The translations under genes were made by a program, and so were the position numbers. A DNA stretch of 64,000 nt, taken from assembly GCA_039654915.1 (NCBI GenBank), contig CM077597.1:39716001-39780000 (forward strand), in the 5' to 3' direction. The stretch comes from Aquilaria yunnanensis (Eukaryota; Streptophyta; Magnoliopsida; Malvales; Thymelaeaceae). This document shows positions 40,880-51,714 of the stretch, piece after piece. Every line of letters begins with the position of its first letter. Position 1 is the stretch's first letter. The notes under the pieces were generated by a model. It was not told the DNA's origin. It did not search any database and saw only the letters and a list, made by a program, of their open reading frames with translations.

Positions 40880-42607
40880 TTAAATCTAGTTGTGAGTGAT
40901 CCCATTTCTTGTTAAACAAGTTGTGACTGTTTCCATTTCATTGTAAAGAAGTTGTTAATGTTTCCATTTCATGCTAAATAGGATGTTAATGTTTCCATTC
41001 CAAACTAGTTATGAATGTTTCCATTTCACTCTAAACAAGTTGTGAATCTTTTCATTTCATTCTGAACAAGTTGTGAATGTTTTTATTTCATTCTGAACAC
41101 GTTGTGAATGTTTTCATTTCATTCTCAACAAGTTGTGAATATTCCCAATTCATTCTAAACAAGTTTTGAATATTTCTACTTCATTCTAAACAAGTTGTTA
41201 ATGTTTCCATTCCAAATTTCTTGTGACTGTTTCAACTTTGTTCTAAACAAGTTCTGAATGTTTACATTTCATTCTAAATAGGTTGTTAATGTTTCCATTC
41301 CAAACTAATTGTGAATGTTCACATTTCATTCAATACAAGTTGTGAATGTTTTCTTTTGATTCTGAACAAGTTGTAAATGTTTCTGATTCACTCTAAACGA
41401 GTTGTTAACGTTTCAATTCCAAACTAGTTATGAATGTTTCCATTTTATTCTAAACACGTTATGAATGTTTCCATTTCTTTCTAAACATGTTGTCGTTGTT
41501 TCCGTTCTAATGTAGTCGTAAATGTGTGGATTTAATTGTAAACAACTTGTGATTGTTTCCATTTGATTATAAAAAAGTTGTACATGTTTCCATTTGATTG
41601 TACACAAGTTGTGAATGTTTTAAAGTCATTCTAAACTAGTTGTGAATGTTCCCATTTTGTTTCTAAACAAGTTGCTAATTTTTCCTTTTCATTCTATGCA
41701 ACTTGTGAATGTTTCCGTTTCATTCAAAAAAAGTTCTTAATGTTTGTATTCCAAACTAGTTTTTAAATGTTTCCATATATTTCTAAATAGGTTGTTATTG
41801 TTTTAATTTCATTCTAAACAAGTTGTGAATGTTTCTATTTCATCCGATACAAGTTGTTATTGTTTCAATTCTAAATTGGTTGTGAATCTTTCCATTTTAT
41901 TCTAAACAAGTTATAAATGTTTCATTTCATTCTAAACATGTTGTATTATTTACATTAAATCTAGTTGTGAGTGATCAAATTTCTTTTTAAACAAGTTATG
42001 AATGTTTCCATTTCATTCTAAACATGTTGTGAATGTTTCCACATCATGCTGAACAAGTTGTTAATGTTTCCATTCCAAACTGGTTATGAATGTGTCTATT
42101 TCACTCTAAACAAGTTGTGAATGTTTTCATATCTTTCTGAACAAGTTGTGTATGTTTTTGTTTCATTTTTAACAAGTTGTGAATGTTCCTAATTCATTCT
42201 AAACAAGTTTTGAATATTTCTAACTCATTCTAAACAAGTTGTTAATGTTTCCATCACAAACTACTTGGGACTGTTTCAATTTTTTTGTAAATAAGTTGTG
42301 AATGCTTACATTTCATTCTAAACAGATTGTTAATGTTTCCATTCAAAACTAGTTGTGAATATACACATTTCTTTCTATACAAGTTATGAATATTTCCCTT
42401 TTATTCTAAATAGGTTATAAATGTTTCCAATTCACTCTAAACGAGTTGTTAATGTTTCAATGCCAATCTAGTTGTGACTGTTTCTTTTTTATTCTAAACA
42501 AGTTGTGAATGCTGAGATTTCATTCTAAACAAGTTGTTAATATTTCCATTCCAAACTTGTGAATGTTTTCGTTCAAAACTAGTTGTGAATGTTCACATTT
42601 CTTTCTT

Positions 42608-43738
42608 TATAGTCGAATTAACCTGAAAAAGTATTTATTGCTTGAATTGGTGTCTTTTTAGAGAAAGAGTTTAGCAATAAAGGAACGAGTAGGAGGAAAG
42701 TAAATCTTGAAGAAATTCAAGAAAAACAAGGGGGCATCGAACCTGAAATGGAACCTGAACAGACACCACAAGATATTGGGGTTCAGGAGTTTGTTCCTGT
42801 AGCATAAAGCCCACATAGGTCTAGTAGGATTTGATGTGAGCCCGAGAGGTATGGATTTCTCATGACTCACACTGGCGATGTGATGCTCATAGATCAGAAT
42901 GAGACCACAACCTACCAACAACCTATTACAAGGCCTAACGCTAAGAAGTGGATAGTGGCCATGAAATCTGAGATGGAATCCGTGTATGAAAGCCAAGTAT
43001 GGACTTTGGTTGATCAACTTGAAGGGGTAAAACCTATAGGGTGCAAATGGGTTCTCAAGAAGAAAATTGACATGCATGGTAATGTGATTACCTTTAAGGG
43101 ATGATTGGTTGCAAAAGGTTTCAAGCAAATTCATGGTATTGAATATGGTAAACTTTTTCACCAGTTGCCATGCTTATATCCTTCCAAATTTTGTTGGCTA
43201 TTGCTGCACACTATGATTATGAGATATGGCAAATGGATGTCAAAATTGCATTCCTAAATGAAAAGTTACTTGAGAATGTGTGCATGACACAGTTTGAGGG
43301 TTTTGTTACTCCTGAGAATGCCAATAAAGTGTGCAATTTGCAAAGGTCCATTTATGGACTGAAGCAAGGTTCTTGAAGTTAGAATCTTCATTTTGATGAA
43401 ACAATCAAAGAGTTTGGTTTTATAAAAAATAAAGATGAACCTTGTGTCTACAAGAAGGTTAGTGGGAGCACTATTGTCTTCTTGGTATTGTATGTAGATG
43501 CCATACTACTCATCAAGAATGATGTTCCCGAGATACAGCCTGTAAAGACTTGGCTAGGGAAATGTTTCTCTAAGAAGGACTTGGGTGAAGCAGCCTATGT
43601 GTTAGGCATCAGGATCTATAAAAATAGATCTAAAAAGTTTCTCGGCCAAAGTCAAAGTACATACATTGACAAGGTGCTAAAGAGGTTTAGCATGCAAGAT
43701 TCCAAGAAAGGATTCTTACCCATGTCATAGGGTATAAT
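42608..43738 (+). pseudogene. Decayed copia reverse-transcriptase fragment
   Basis: About 1.1 kb on the plus strand is homologous to the pol region of the complete copia element (about 48100 down to 46990 there), from the integrase-RT linker through the middle of RT. Open pieces are 42862-43104, 43170-43376 and 43482-43730, carrying RT blocks such as WQMDVK, SIYGLKQ and YVDA. Stops interrupt the linker, the RT start and the end, and there is at least one frameshift near 43150. The catalytic YVDD box reads YVDA, so the active site is lost. There are no LTRs, PBS or gag, and satellite lies directly on both sides. The two RT-region frameshifts of the complete element are absent here. It may be a truncated insertion or filler DNA from break repair; I cannot tell which. 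Confidence 0.88.
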
Positions 43739-44804
43739 TGAACCTTTCCATTTCATTCAAAACAAGTTCTTAACGTTTCTATTCCAAACTATTTTTGATT
43801 GTTTCCATTTCATTCTAAATAAGTTGTGATTGTTTTAATTTCATTCTAAACAAGTCATGAATATTTCCTTTTGATCCGATACAAGTTGTTAATATTTCAA
43901 TTCTAAATTGGTTGTGAATGTTTCCATTTTATTCTAAATAGGTTGTAAATGTTTCATTTCATTATAAACATGTTGTAAATGTTTCTATTAAATCTAGTTG
44001 TGAATGATCCCATTTCTTTTAATTCAAGTTGTGAATGTTTCCATTTCACTCTAAACAAGTTGTGAATGTTTCCATTTCATTCTAAACAAGATGTTCATGT
44101 TTCCATTCCAAACTAGTTATGAATGTTTCCATTTCAATCTAAAAAAGTTGTGACTGTTTTCATTTCATTTTGAACAAGTTGTGAATGTCTTTATTTTATT
44201 CTCAACAAGTTGTGAATCTTCCCAATTCATTCTAAACAAGTTTTGAATGTTTTTTATTAATTCTAAACAAGTTGTTAATGTTTCCATTCCAAATTGCTTG
44301 TGAATGTTTCAGTTTTATTCTAACCAAGTTGTGAATACTTACATTTCATTGTAAATAGGTTGTTAATGTTTCCATTTGAAACTAGCTGTGAATATTTCCA
44401 CTGAAATCTAGCTTTGAATGTTCACATTCCTTTTTATACAAGTTGTGAATGTTTCATTTGATTCTAAACAGGCTGTAAATGTTTCCAATTCACTCTAAAT
44501 GAGTTGTTCATGTTTCAATTCGAAACTAGTTGTGAATGTTTCCATTTCCGTCTAAACAACTTCCAAACATTTCCATTTCATTCAAAACAGGTTCTTAATG
44601 TTTCTATTCCAAACTAGTTTTGATTGTTTCCATTTCATTCTAAACAAGTCGTGATTGTTTTAATTTCATTCTAAACAAGTGATGAATGTTTCCTTTTCAT
44701 ATGATACAAGTTGTTAATGTTTCTATTCTAAATTGGTTGTGAATGTTTCCATTTTATTCTAAACAAGTTATAAATTTTTCATTTCATTGTAAACAAGTTG
44801 TAAG
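43739..44804 (+). repeat. Satellite block D
   Basis: About 1.07 kb of the same satellite between the RT fragment and the complete copia element, with the ATTAAATCTAG marker near 43988. It is the left half of a stretch cut by the copia insertion. The last five bases, GTAAG (44800-44804), are the left target-site duplication. Confidence 0.92.
44800..44804. repeat. Target-site duplication, left (GTAAG)
   Basis: GTAAG immediately before the LTR is repeated exactly at 53135-53139. Joining the two sides with one copy restores a normal satellite monomer. Confidence 0.95.
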
Positions 44805-45156
44805 TGTTGGGTTTCGGGAGCCAAACAGCGCAGCGGAATTTAACCGAAACCCTCCAGGATCCAAGTGAAACGGGGTAAACCGGGTGTTCGAAAATTTCAT
44901 ACCTAATTTTCGGTTGAGATCTCTCACTCAACTGTAGAGTCGAATCACAAAACCTGAACAGTTGACGTGTTCAGGCTCTCTATGGTATCCACACGAGCCT
45001 CTCGGGATCACCACGCTTCCACCACGTCCCGGCAGATGCGTTTCTCTTGCGCTCGTAGTGCTAGCTTGTGTCCTCCAAGGAATTGCAAGAGAAGAGTGCG
45101 GCTGTCCTTTTGGGAGGCTAGGGCAAGGAGACCTGCGAATTTCTCACTTAAAAGTT

Positions 45157-45165
45157 GTATTTATA
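45157..45165 (-). promoter_or_regulatory. Candidate TATA box, 3' LTR
   Basis: TATAAATAC on the minus strand, at the same relative position as in the inner solo LTR (15704). In the 5' LTR the matching string is TATAAATTC (52068-52076), one base different. Motif evidence only. Confidence 0.45.
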
Positions 45166-45368
45166 GTGAGACTCAACTTCCAGGCCTAATGGGTTTCAAA
45201 GCCCTAATCCAATTAGGATTTAATTTCGGGCTTAATAATGGCTCAACTCCTTGGCCCATTATTAATACGAAATTAAAGTGAAACCATAACCCAAATAATT
45301 AGCCTATGCACTCTAATGATCCAAATAGCTCTATGTGTGTGACCCAATAGGCTCTTGCCATGTTGGCA

Positions 45369-45395
45369 ATGATCATAAATAACATTTATGATCAT
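45369..45395. promoter_or_regulatory. Perfect 12-bp dyad in the copia LTR U3
   Basis: ATGATCATAAAT and ATTTATGATCAT face each other across a 3-bp spacer (aac). The same structure is at 52280-52306 and, with a different spacer, near 15475-15501; one arm is eroded in the outer solo LTR near 16200. It lies upstream of the TATA motif in the sense direction, so a protein-binding dyad in U3 is a reasonable guess. Confidence 0.6.
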
Positions 45396-46217
45396 AAGCA
45401 ATGAGCGGTGTCTAGCAACACATCATTGCTACCCAAGTGACAAGATTGTCGGTGAATCGACTAAACCTTTATGATCATCACCGATATATGCCATTGTCCC
45501 TTTGTCCAAGATATCAAGAATAAGCACAAGACATGGAATGTGTCACTCTCGTATAGCCCAATCTTTGGTTTCTTGATTACCGAGTAGACTAACTTAAACT
45601 GATGACATTGATATCATATATCAACTCATCGGAGCATGGCCATGCATTTTCTAAGTCTCACTCTATCAAGGGGCCCAAAGATATCACTCCCGTTACATAG
45701 GAGGGACAAATCCCATCTTGATCATACAAATCCCTCCGCATGATATGTGACATACCCAATGACCTCCTTCAAGTTCACTCAGTTACGAGCAACAAAGGAA
45801 AGTATCAAAGTATGTGACTCACATGTAGGGAACCTTGATGATCTTAGGTCGAAGGACTACATATACCATGATCACTATGAGAATCACTTATGACACTCAT
45901 ATAACGATCCATGAAGTGTTCTCATGGTGGGTCGGTCCAGTACACAAGTTCTCCAACTTGTACCCATATGTAGACTACATATCTCATATTAGTCTCCACA
46001 TATGCTAGTCATTATGTATTATTGCAACCCGCTCCACAATAATGCTAGACTAGGGACGTTTAAGAATATCATTATTCTAGGGTTACAATTATGTTTATTA
46101 CGTTACGCAGAAATAAAACAACAAACATAATTGCTGGATTAATGCCTCAATAAAATATCATGACTCAATGTGCAAAAATACAATCATCTCATGATTGGCT
46201 TTTTTTTGGGCACAACA

Positions 46218-47276
46218 CTAACAATCTCCCACTTGCACTAAAAGCCAATCATCCATGTATCTAATACCGATGGACCTAGAATGGCTATCATGCTTCTGCT
46301 GCGTAAGGGGCTTTGTCAGTGGATCAGCAATGTTGCTGTCTGTCGAAGATCTGCATATCCTTACATTACCCCTCTCGATGATCTCCCTGATGAGATGATA
46401 GCATCGGAGTATGTGTTTGGATCGTTGGTGAGATCGAGGTTCCTTAGCCTGTGCGATTGCTCCATTGTTGTCACAATAGAGCTTTATCGGGTCAACAATG
46501 CTTGGAACCACTCCAAGTTCAGTGATGAACTTCTTGATCCAAACTGCCTCCTTCGCAGCATCAGAGGCGGCAATGTAATCAGATTCTGTTGTCGAGTCAG
46601 CTACTGTCTCTTGCTTTGAACTCTTCCAGCTCACAGCACCACCACCAATACAAAACACATAACCAGATTGCGATCTAAAATCATCCTTATCGGATTGGAA
46701 ACTTGCATCGGTGTAACCCCTTACAACGAGCTGATCTTCACCTCCAAAGACCAAGAATGCATCCTTAGTCCTTCGTAAGTACTTAAGGATGTTCTTAACA
46801 GCTGTCCAGTGACTTTCACCGGGGTTCGATTGGTACCTACTCATCATGCTCAAAGCATATGAGACATCGGGACGAGTACATATCATGGCATACATGATAG
46901 ATCCAATTGCTGAGGCATATGGAATCTTACTCATGCGCTCTCTCTCCTCGGTTGTACTCGGACACTGAGATCTAGAAAGAGTGATACCATGTGACATGGG
47001 CAAGAATCCTTTCTTGGAATCTTGCATGCTAAACCTCTTTAGTACCTTGTCAATATATGTACTTTGACTTAGGCCAAGAAGCTTTCTAGATCTATCTCTA
47101 TAGATCCTGATGCCTAACACATAGGCTGCTTCACCCAAGTCCTTCATAGAGAAACATTTCCCTAGCCAAGTCTTCACAGACTGTAGCTCAGGAATGTAAT
47201 TCCCAATGAGTAGTATGTCATCTACATACAACACCAAGAAGACAATAGCGCTCCCACTAACCTCTTGTAGACACAA
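46218..47276 (-). pseudogene. copia pol, C-terminal RT and RNase H
   Basis: An open frame of 352 codons. The N-terminal dozen or so residues before SGSAIVFLV are partly out of register, because the true frame enters through a single-base deletion near 47261-47265. It starts with the RT catalytic box YVDDILL, continues through the RT C-terminal region (DLGEAAYVLGI, SQSTYIDKVLKRF) and ends with RNase H: YTDASF carries the first acidic residue, then TTESDYIA, YCDNNGA and NIADPLTK. The stop codon TAG falls at bases 4-6 of the 3' LTR, a common arrangement in copia elements. The segment itself looks undamaged. It would copy element RNA to DNA and degrade the RNA template, but only if joined to the upstream frame. 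Confidence 0.9.
46224..46234 (-). other. Polypurine tract of the copia element
   Basis: AAGTGGGAGAT lies directly upstream of the 3' LTR in the sense direction, the expected place and composition for the plus-strand primer. It overlaps the last codons of pol. Confidence 0.85.
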
Positions 47277-47677
47277 GGTTCATCTTCATTTTTGATAAAA
47301 CCAAACTCTTTGATTTCATCATCAAAACAAAGATTCCAACTTCGAGAAGCTTGCTTCAGTCCATAAATGGACCTTTGCAATTTGCACACTTTATTGGCAT
47401 TCCCAGGAGTGACAAAACCCTCAGGTTGTGTCATGTACACATCCTCAAGTAGCTTTCCATTTAGGAATGCAGTTTTGACATCCATTTGCCATATCTCATA
47501 ATCATAGTGTGCAGCAATAGCAAACAAAATTCGGATGGATTTAAGCATAGCAACTGGTGAAAAAGTTTCATCATAGTCAATACCATGAATTTGCTTGAAA
47601 CCTTTTGCGACCAATCGTCCCTTAAAGGTAATCACATTACCATCCATGTTAGTTTTCTTCTTGAAACCCATTTGCAC
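47222..47677 (-). pseudogene. copia pol, N-terminal reverse transcriptase
   Basis: A frame of 151 codons holding the first half of the copia-type RT (RVT_2 family): GRLVAKGFKQ, the catalytic-Asp block WQMDVKTAFLNG, the PEGF block and SIYGLKQASR. It is separated from the upstream linker by a one-base deletion near 47661-47667 and from YVDDILL by another near 47261-47265; its last dozen residues are out of frame. In the 42.6-43.7 kb relative the frame is intact at both places. Part of the element's polyprotein, not a separate gene. Confidence 0.9.
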
Positions 47678-48147
47678 CCTATGGGTTTTACCCCTTTAGG
47701 TGGGTCAACCAAAGTCCATACTTGGTTTTCATACATGGATTCCATCTCGGATTTCATGGCCACTAGCCACTTCTCAGAGTCAGGCCCTGACATAGCTTGT
47801 TGGTAGGTTGTGGGCTCATCTTGATCCATGAGCATCACATCACCGGTGTGAGTCATGAGAAATCCATATCTCTCGGGCTCACGCCGAATCCTACCAGTCC
47901 TACGTGGGCTTTGTGCTACAGGAAAAGACTCTTGAACCACAACATCTTGTGATGTCTGTTCAGGTTCCATTTCAGGTTCGATGTCTCCTTGTTGTTCTTG
48001 AATTTCTTCAAGTTCTACTTTCCTCCCACTAGTTCCTTTAGAGATAAACTCTTTCTCCAAAAAGACATCGGTTCGAGCAACAAACATTTTTTTGCTCAGA
48101 GGGATTGTAGAAATAGTAACCCTTTGTTTCTTTGGGATACCCAACAA
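47632..48147 (-). pseudogene. copia pol, integrase-RT linker and RT start
   Basis: A frame of 171 codons covering the low-complexity acidic linker between integrase and RT (rich in E and Q, with EPEMEPEQ) and the first RT block (EKWLVAMKSEMESMYENQVW). The upstream integrase frame enters through an extra base in an A7 run (48087-48093 on the plus strand as T7). The last residues, after CKWV, are out of frame because of the next deletion. The homologous linker in the fragment at 42.6-43 kb has its own, different stops. Confidence 0.88.
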
Positions 48148-48661
48148 AAAGACATTTTTGAGATTTGGGCCCTAGTTTGTTAGAGGATTGACGTTTTACA
48201 TAAGCGTCACAGCCCCAAATCTTCATAAAAGACAAATTGGGACGCCTCCCACTCCATATCTCATATGGTGTCTTTTGAACCGATTTAGATGGAACTCGGT
48301 TTAGTGTAAAAGTGGCCGTCTCTAGAGCATGTCCCCAAAAGGAGTTTGGAAGGTCAGCTTGACTCATCATAGAGCGAACCATGTCTAACAGAGTTCGATT
48401 TCTCCTTTCAGAAACACCATTCCATTGAGGTGTACTTGGTGGAGTGAGTTGTGATACTATACCACACTCCTTCAGATAGTCAAGGAATTCTCGATCCAAG
48501 TACTCTCCACCTCGATCTGATCGAAGCACTTTGATACTCTTCCCGAGTTGATTCTCTACTTCATTCTTGAATTCTTTGAACTTTTCAAAGGATTCTGACT
48601 TGTGTCTCATAAGATACACATAGCCATATCTGCTGAAGTCATCAGTGAAAGTAATGAAGTA
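48038..48661 (-). pseudogene. copia pol, integrase core and C-terminal part
   Basis: Continues in the same frame after the stop at 48662-48664. Before the first methionine (48619) the translation reads like a normal integrase core (ITFTDD, the second catalytic Asp block follows as SDRGGEY), and NGVSERRNRTL carries the catalytic Glu, so with D495 of the upstream ORF the D,D,E set is present. FWGHALETA, TPYEIW and KCLFVGYP are typical of the copia integrase C-terminal half. The frame is lost after SEQK through a one-base gain in an A run, and the last 20 or so residues are out of frame. Integrase would insert the DNA copy; here it is separated from gag by the nonsense codon. Confidence 0.9.
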
Positions 48662-50188
48662 TTAGAAACCTCCTCTAGCTTGTGTAGACATAGGGCCACA
48701 TACATCACTATGTATGAGTCCTAGTAAGTCATTAGCCCTTTCACTTTGCCCTGTGAATGGGGCTTTGGTCATCTTGCCCAACAAACATGACTCACATGTC
48801 TCATATGATTCAAAATCAAATGAGTCCAAGAGTCCATCCTTATGGAGCTTGGATATGCGGGTCTCATTTATATGGCCCAAGCGACAGTGCCAGAGATAGG
48901 TCGGGTTTGAATCATTTAATCTGACCTTCTTGGTATTCACATTATAGATTGGATCTTCAATGTCTAGAACATACAACCCATTGCTAAGTTGAGCACTACC
49001 ATAAAAGATTTCATTCAAATAAATAGAACAACACTTGTCCTTTATTATAAATGAAAAACCTTTCTTGTCCAAACAAGAAACAGAAATCAAATTGTTACTA
49101 ATAGTAGGCACAAAGTAGCAGTTGTCTAATTCTAAAACTAATCCACTAGGTAAAGTGAGAACATAAGTCCCTACGGCTAAGGCAGCAACCCTTGCTCCAT
49201 TTCCAACACGTAGGTCCACTTCACCTCGGGCCAATCTTCTACTTCTACTTAGATCCTGCACATTTGCAAAAATGTGAGATCCACATCCAGTATCCAATAC
49301 CCAAGATGAGGAAGTAGAAAAGTTAGCCTCTATAACAAGAATACCTGAAATGGAAGTCTTACTTCCTTTTTCCTTAGCAAGTTCTTCAAGATAGAGCTTG
49401 CAGTTGCGCTTCCAGTGTCCAGGTTGCTTACAATGGAAGCACTCCCCTTCCTTTGCCACACCACCCTTTGGTTTCAGTGCAGCTGAAGAAGAACTAGCAT
49501 TAGACTTTCCATTAGCTTTATCCTTCTTCTTGTTGGCTTTTCCCTTTCCCTTGCCCTTTTGAACCATCAAAATGGGCTTAGCCTTCTTAAGGTTTTGCTC
49601 AGCAGTTCTCAACATGTTGAGCAATTCAGGGAGGGACTTGTCAAGGTCGTTCATGTTATAGTTCATGACAAATTGACTGTAGCTTTCAGGCAACGATTGC
49701 AAGACTACATCGATAGCCAACTCTTTCTGAAGAGCAAATCCCAAATTCTCAAGTTTCTCAATGTACCCAATCATCTTGAGCATATGAGGACCCATGGGAC
49801 TTCCCTCAGACATCTTGCACTGAAACAATGCCTTAGAGGTCTCAAACCTCTCATGCCTAGCTTGCTCTTGGAAAAGCATTTTGAGATGTTCGATCATATC
49901 AAACGCCCCCATGTTCTCATGTTGCTTCTGAAGCTCAGATTCCATGGTAATAAGCATGAGGCATGCAACATCCAAAGCATCATTAGAATGCCTCTTGTGA
50001 GCATCCCTTTCAGCTCTTGGAGCAGTGGCAGCAGGCTCATTTGGAATAGGCTGCTCTAGGACATAAGCCTTTCTCTCTTGTTTGAGGACTATCCTCAAGT
50101 TTCGGTACCATTTGAGAAAGTTGGTCCCATTCAGTTTTTCCTTCTCAAGGATCGATCGCAACGAAAGTGTCGATGTGTTTTGTGCCAT
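48662..50188 (-). CDS. copia Gag, protease and pre-integrase polyprotein
   Basis: 508 codons starting MAQNTSTLSL, the first long frame after the leader. Residues 8-36 (LRSILEKEKLNGTNF) and about 60-200 are the copia gag capsid region (UBN2/gag-polypeptide type); 210-245 is Lys-rich. A CCHC zinc knuckle is at C250, C253, H258 and C263. The retropepsin active site DTG is at 299-301, written DTGCGSH. The GAG-pre-integrase zinc motif has H434, H439, C465 and C468, and D495 in IHSDVCG is the first integrase catalytic residue. The frame then ends at TAA (48662-48664), within the integrase core. It should be able to make Gag and possibly active protease, but not a full Pol. Confidence 0.93.
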   Translation of the reverse strand: MAQNTSTLSLRSILEKEKLNGTNFLKWYRNLRIVLKQERKAYVLEQPIPNEPAATAPRAERDAHKRHSNDALDVACLMLITMESELQKQHENMGAFDMIEHLKMLFQEQARHERFETSKALFQCKMSEGSPMGPHMLKMIGYIEKLENLGFALQKELAIDVVLQSLPESYSQFVMNYNMNDLDKSLPELLNMLRTAEQNLKKAKPILMVQKGKGKGKANKKKDKANGKSNASSSSAALKPKGGVAKEGECFHCKQPGHWKRNCKLYLEELAKEKGSKTSISGILVIEANFSTSSSWVLDTGCGSHIFANVQDLSRSRRLARGEVDLRVGNGARVAALAVGTYVLTLPSGLVLELDNCYFVPTISNNLISVSCLDKKGFSFIIKDKCCSIYLNEIFYGSAQLSNGLYVLDIEDPIYNVNTKKVRLNDSNPTYLWHCRLGHINETRISKLHKDGLLDSFDFESYETCESCLLGKMTKAPFTGQSERANDLLGLIHSDVCGPMSTQARGGF

Positions 50189-51702
50189 GGTTATCTACAA
50201 CAGTAAATATGCAGTGCAAGAGTCATGTATTTTAATTCATTTAATAAGGACTTTTATTAAATGATACTCCCACTATTTTCCTCAAAATAATAACCTTCGA
50301 TATTATTTCGGAACACCTCGGCGCTAAGGTATTCTAGTGGGCCAAGATCCATATTTGACTACAACCTGAGTCAGCTTTGGCTTTTCTCTCAAGTTACAGC
50401 TATTTAGGTAGGCAACTCCTTGCCAATTGCATCTTATGCAACTCTTGGATAGTTGGGTGAACAACACTTGTCCAAGCTCATCTCATGAACTTAAGCCCAA
50501 CTCTATGCCTCTAAGTCCCTAATCCTATTAGGGTGACTTAGTTAAGTCGAACCCAAAGTTAGCAGTTTGGATATCACTATTATCCCATCGCGCCTTACCA
50601 AGATAAACATAGGTACTTTGCTTTGGCAAACCCACCTAATGTTGATCAAAGTCTTGACGAGTGCCAACATTTGGAAGGCATCACATTTAATGACTTAATA
50701 TTTGTTTGAGGGATTTTTTCTTTTGATCTCACCAGTTTGTTATCTCCGGTTGTTTTATACATGCATCACATACAAATATAAAACATGCATCTCATGCTTA
50801 CAAGAAATAAACGTGACATGGTTATAGCCCAAACTATGCGATATTCTCAAGCCAATGAGAATATCATAAAAGCATAAGAAAAGAAAATAGTCTTCACAAG
50901 CTCCTTCTCTTCCTTTCTTGGTTGCCCTTTTGTTGTCACCTCCTTGGACATACCACCTTGGACGATCCCATAATGCACCATTACATCAATAATAGAAACC
51001 TCGAGTTACATTCGAGGGGAGTAAGGTGAGAAGAGAATGTACAACGAGAGTGATAAGAAAAGGCACGACTCGCAGGCCATATTTACAAGTACAACCAATC
51101 AAGGGCTATAACCATGCACCATGCTTCAAACACCAATCAGCATATCATGTCAAATCTCATTCAACAAAGATGCATGCCAATTTTCGCGTGTTGATTAACT
51201 AGTTTTTATTTATGTGGTGCTTCGCATACAGCGGTCCCGCTGGCCGGTCAGCAGGCGGTGGTTCCGCTGACCGGTCAGCGGACGGGGTCAATGGGAGCCG
51301 CCCTTGCGGGGGGCGTGGGGGGCAGCCCCCCCCCCGGCGCAAAAAATTGTCTTACAATTGCTTAGCCCGAAATCTTCTATTTGGAGAAAGTAGGCACCCG
51401 AGACTCCTCCATTCGAGCCACCAAAAATACCTTACTTTCGGTGCCCAAACAGGCCGAATCTGAACAAACCTAGGGTTTTTGCAACTATTGCAAGAATCCT
51501 AATCCATATAGGTATCTCATACCTATCAATTTCGGGTTAATCTCATTAACCAATTTGTGTCGTTTCTTCATATATCTCATGTTCATTACGAATTCCGGTT
51601 TCATGCATCATGAATCAATCTAATTAATCATGGCCGAAAACCAATCGAACACATAGCATCATGCGATTCAACACTCAATCCCGATTAAGGGTTTCACCAG
51701 TA
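50189..51702 (-). other. copia 5' untranslated leader
   Basis: About 1.5 kb between the PBS and the Gag start with no convincing sense-strand gene. It should hold packaging and dimerisation signals. Most of it is AT-rich, but 51228-51345 is sharply GC-rich and palindromic. The plus-strand frame at 51212-51463 only translates this patch in antisense and is not supported. Confidence 0.75.
51228..51345. other. GC-rich palindromic island in the copia leader
   Basis: In an otherwise AT-rich window this stretch holds the perfect 18-bp palindrome CCGCTGACCGGTCAGCGG (51264-51281), a related imperfect copy just before it (GCTGGCCGGTCAGC, near 51239), and a GGGGGGC-a-GCCCCCC hairpin near 51317-51331 inside long G and C runs. 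On the element's RNA this could form strong self-complementary stem-loops close to the PBS. Confidence 0.7.
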
Positions 51703-51714
51703 GCTCTGATACCA
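51703..51714 (-). other. Primer-binding site of the copia element (tRNA-iMet)
   Basis: TGGTATCAGAGC on the minus strand, one base after the end of the 5' LTR, complementary to the 3' end of plant initiator tRNA-Met. It fixes the LTR edge and the element's orientation. Confidence 0.93.

Larger units (their letters stand above)
20758..42607 (+). repeat. Satellite block C (largest, with higher-order repeats)
   Basis: About 21.9 kb of unbroken satellite in one orientation. The left third (about 20.8-27 kb) has the same order of variants as block A. From about 28 kb the pattern changes to a unit of roughly 1.0-1.1 kb marked by a distinctive ATTAAATCTAGTTGTGAGTG monomer, and copies here are much more alike than in block A, so this part looks younger or more recently homogenised. 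I saw no gene, LTR or unrelated DNA inside it. Confidence 0.93.
44805..46223 (-). repeat. 3' LTR of the copia element
   Basis: 1419 bp; on the plus strand it runs from tgttggg to ctaaca, giving TG...CA ends in the sense direction. It is nearly identical to 51716-53134. The gag-pol frame ends inside its first six bases (TGTTAG). The plus-strand frames around 44962-45281 are antisense to the element and are not genes. Confidence 0.96.

Noticed and set aside
42658..43161. 167-codon minus-strand ORF
   Set aside because: Antisense to the clear copia RT fragment; a similar antisense frame occurs over the complete element (47585-47806).
49559..50059. 166-codon plus-strand ORF, and other plus-strand ORFs at 46281-46619, 47989-48183, 48714-48899 and 50082-50264
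   Set aside because: Antisense shadows of copia gag-pol; no independent support.
51212..51463. Gly/Arg-rich 83-codon ORF
   Set aside because: It arises from the GC-rich palindromic patch of the copia leader and lies antisense to the element.
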